Positions 12,337 through 12,941 of a stretch of 12,941 nucleotides of DNA are shown one piece after another; the first letter of the stretch is position 1; the number at the start of each line of letters is the position of its first letter. The stretch covers positions 1 to 12,941 of the forward strand of contig DCXE01000062.1 in NCBI GenBank assembly GCA_002328295.1. Reading direction: 5' to 3'. This DNA comes from Candidatus Peribacter sp. UBA2144. Lineage in GTDB: Bacteria; Patescibacteriota; Gracilibacteria; Peribacterales; Peribacteraceae. Position numbers and translations under genes: made by a program. Under the pieces are notes generated by a model that did not search any database, had not been told where the DNA came from, and saw nothing but the letters and a program-made list of their open reading frames with translations.

Positions 12337-12941
12337 AAAAACGTTACTCATTGCATCACATGGATGCCTCGACTCTGTACTCCGACGAAGGACGTGGCCA
12401 GCTGCGATAAGCCTCGGTAAGCCGCTAGGCAGGCGTTATAACCGGGGATTTCCGAATGGGGAAACCCAACCTTCGTAATGGAAGGCTACCTCGCGTAAGC
12501 GGGGAGGTCACTCTGTGAACTGAAACATCTCATGTAACAGAGGAAAAGAAATCAATAGAGATTCCCTTAGTAGTGGCGAGCGAAAAGGGAACAGCCCAAA
12601 TTCCACGATATTATTGTGGATGGTTGTAGGAGCCCAATATCTGATTGTTTCAATTTAGGCAAACGATCCTGGAACGGACGGCCAAAGAGGGTGAGAGCCC
12701 CGTCGCCGAAAAATTGAAACACAGTAGGGATTTCCTGAGTAGGGTCGGACACGTGTAATCCGGCCTGAATCTAGGTGGACCACCACCTAAGGCTAAATAG
12801 GTACAGAGATCAATAGCGGATAGTACCGTGAGGGAAAGGTGAAAAGCACCCCGGAAGGGGGATGAAATAGTCTCTGAAATGTGATGCATACAAAGAGTCG
12901 GAGCCCATTTATTTGGGTGACGGCGTGCCTTTTGCATAATG
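12337..12941 (+). rRNA. rrl: 23S ribosomal RNA, 5' portion (runs off window)
   Basis: This is the large-subunit rRNA, domain I and the start of domain II. Conserved segments match E. coli 23S in order: TGGATGCC, AAGGACGTG, CTGCGATAAGC, GTTATAACCGGGGATTTCCG, AATGGGGAAACCCA, GAACTGAAACATCT, GAGGAAAAGAAATCAA, AGTAGTGGCGAGCGAA, GTACCGTGAGGGAAAGGTGA and a final GTGCCTTTTGCATAATG. The 5' end is placed by counting back from ACTCATTGCATCACATGGATGCC-like alignment and may be off by a few bases. No insertion or intron is apparent in this part. No 16S rRNA, tRNA-Ile or tRNA-Ala lies upstream. Confidence 0.97.

Overview
The window looks like part of the chromosome of a Candidate Phyla Radiation (Patescibacteria) bacterium or a similar small-genome lineage. 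This is inferred from several features taken together: a long SLH-domain S-layer protein, a FemAB-type gene loaded with short repeats, no Shine-Dalgarno sequence before any start, a 23S rRNA gene with no 16S rRNA gene in at least the 12.3 kb upstream, and rpoB without rpoC beside it. UGA is used as a stop (rpoB and ssb both end in TGA, with no in-frame TGA inside), so the UGA-glycine code of Gracilibacteria/SR1 does not apply. I cannot fix the lineage further without a search.

Layout. Bases 1-510 hold no gene I can support. Bases 511-4812 encode a 1433-residue secreted S-layer protein with three N-terminal SLH domains, closed by a strong intrinsic terminator. A 104-bp palindromic repeat element (4878-4981) lies between it and a convergent FemAB-like aminoacyltransferase gene (4983-5954, minus). 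That gene carries four repeat-derived insertions, all in frame. A short divergent intergenic region built from inverted heptamer arrays leads to a Mn-type superoxide dismutase (6062-6685). Next comes rpoB (6819-10835), whose product has a histone-H1-like lysine-rich N-terminal tail and an acidic C-terminal tail. A G-rich hexamer repeat with a mirror C-rich half (10836-10891) separates rpoB from ssb (10948-11343). A small uncharacterised gene (11488-11754, minus) follows, and then about 580 bp of non-coding sequence with candidate promoters, a probable terminated small RNA and several inverted repeats. The 23S rRNA gene starts near 12337 and runs off the window end.

How the genes relate. S-layer protein and FemAB concern the cell envelope, RpoB and 23S rRNA the core expression machinery, SSB replication and repair, and superoxide dismutase oxygen defence. 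Apart from general housekeeping there is no sign of one pathway or operon. The unifying theme is repeat colonisation: one GC-rich palindromic family and several 6-7-bp tandem repeats occupy intergenic spaces, and some have entered the coding sequences of femAB and rpoB without breaking frame.
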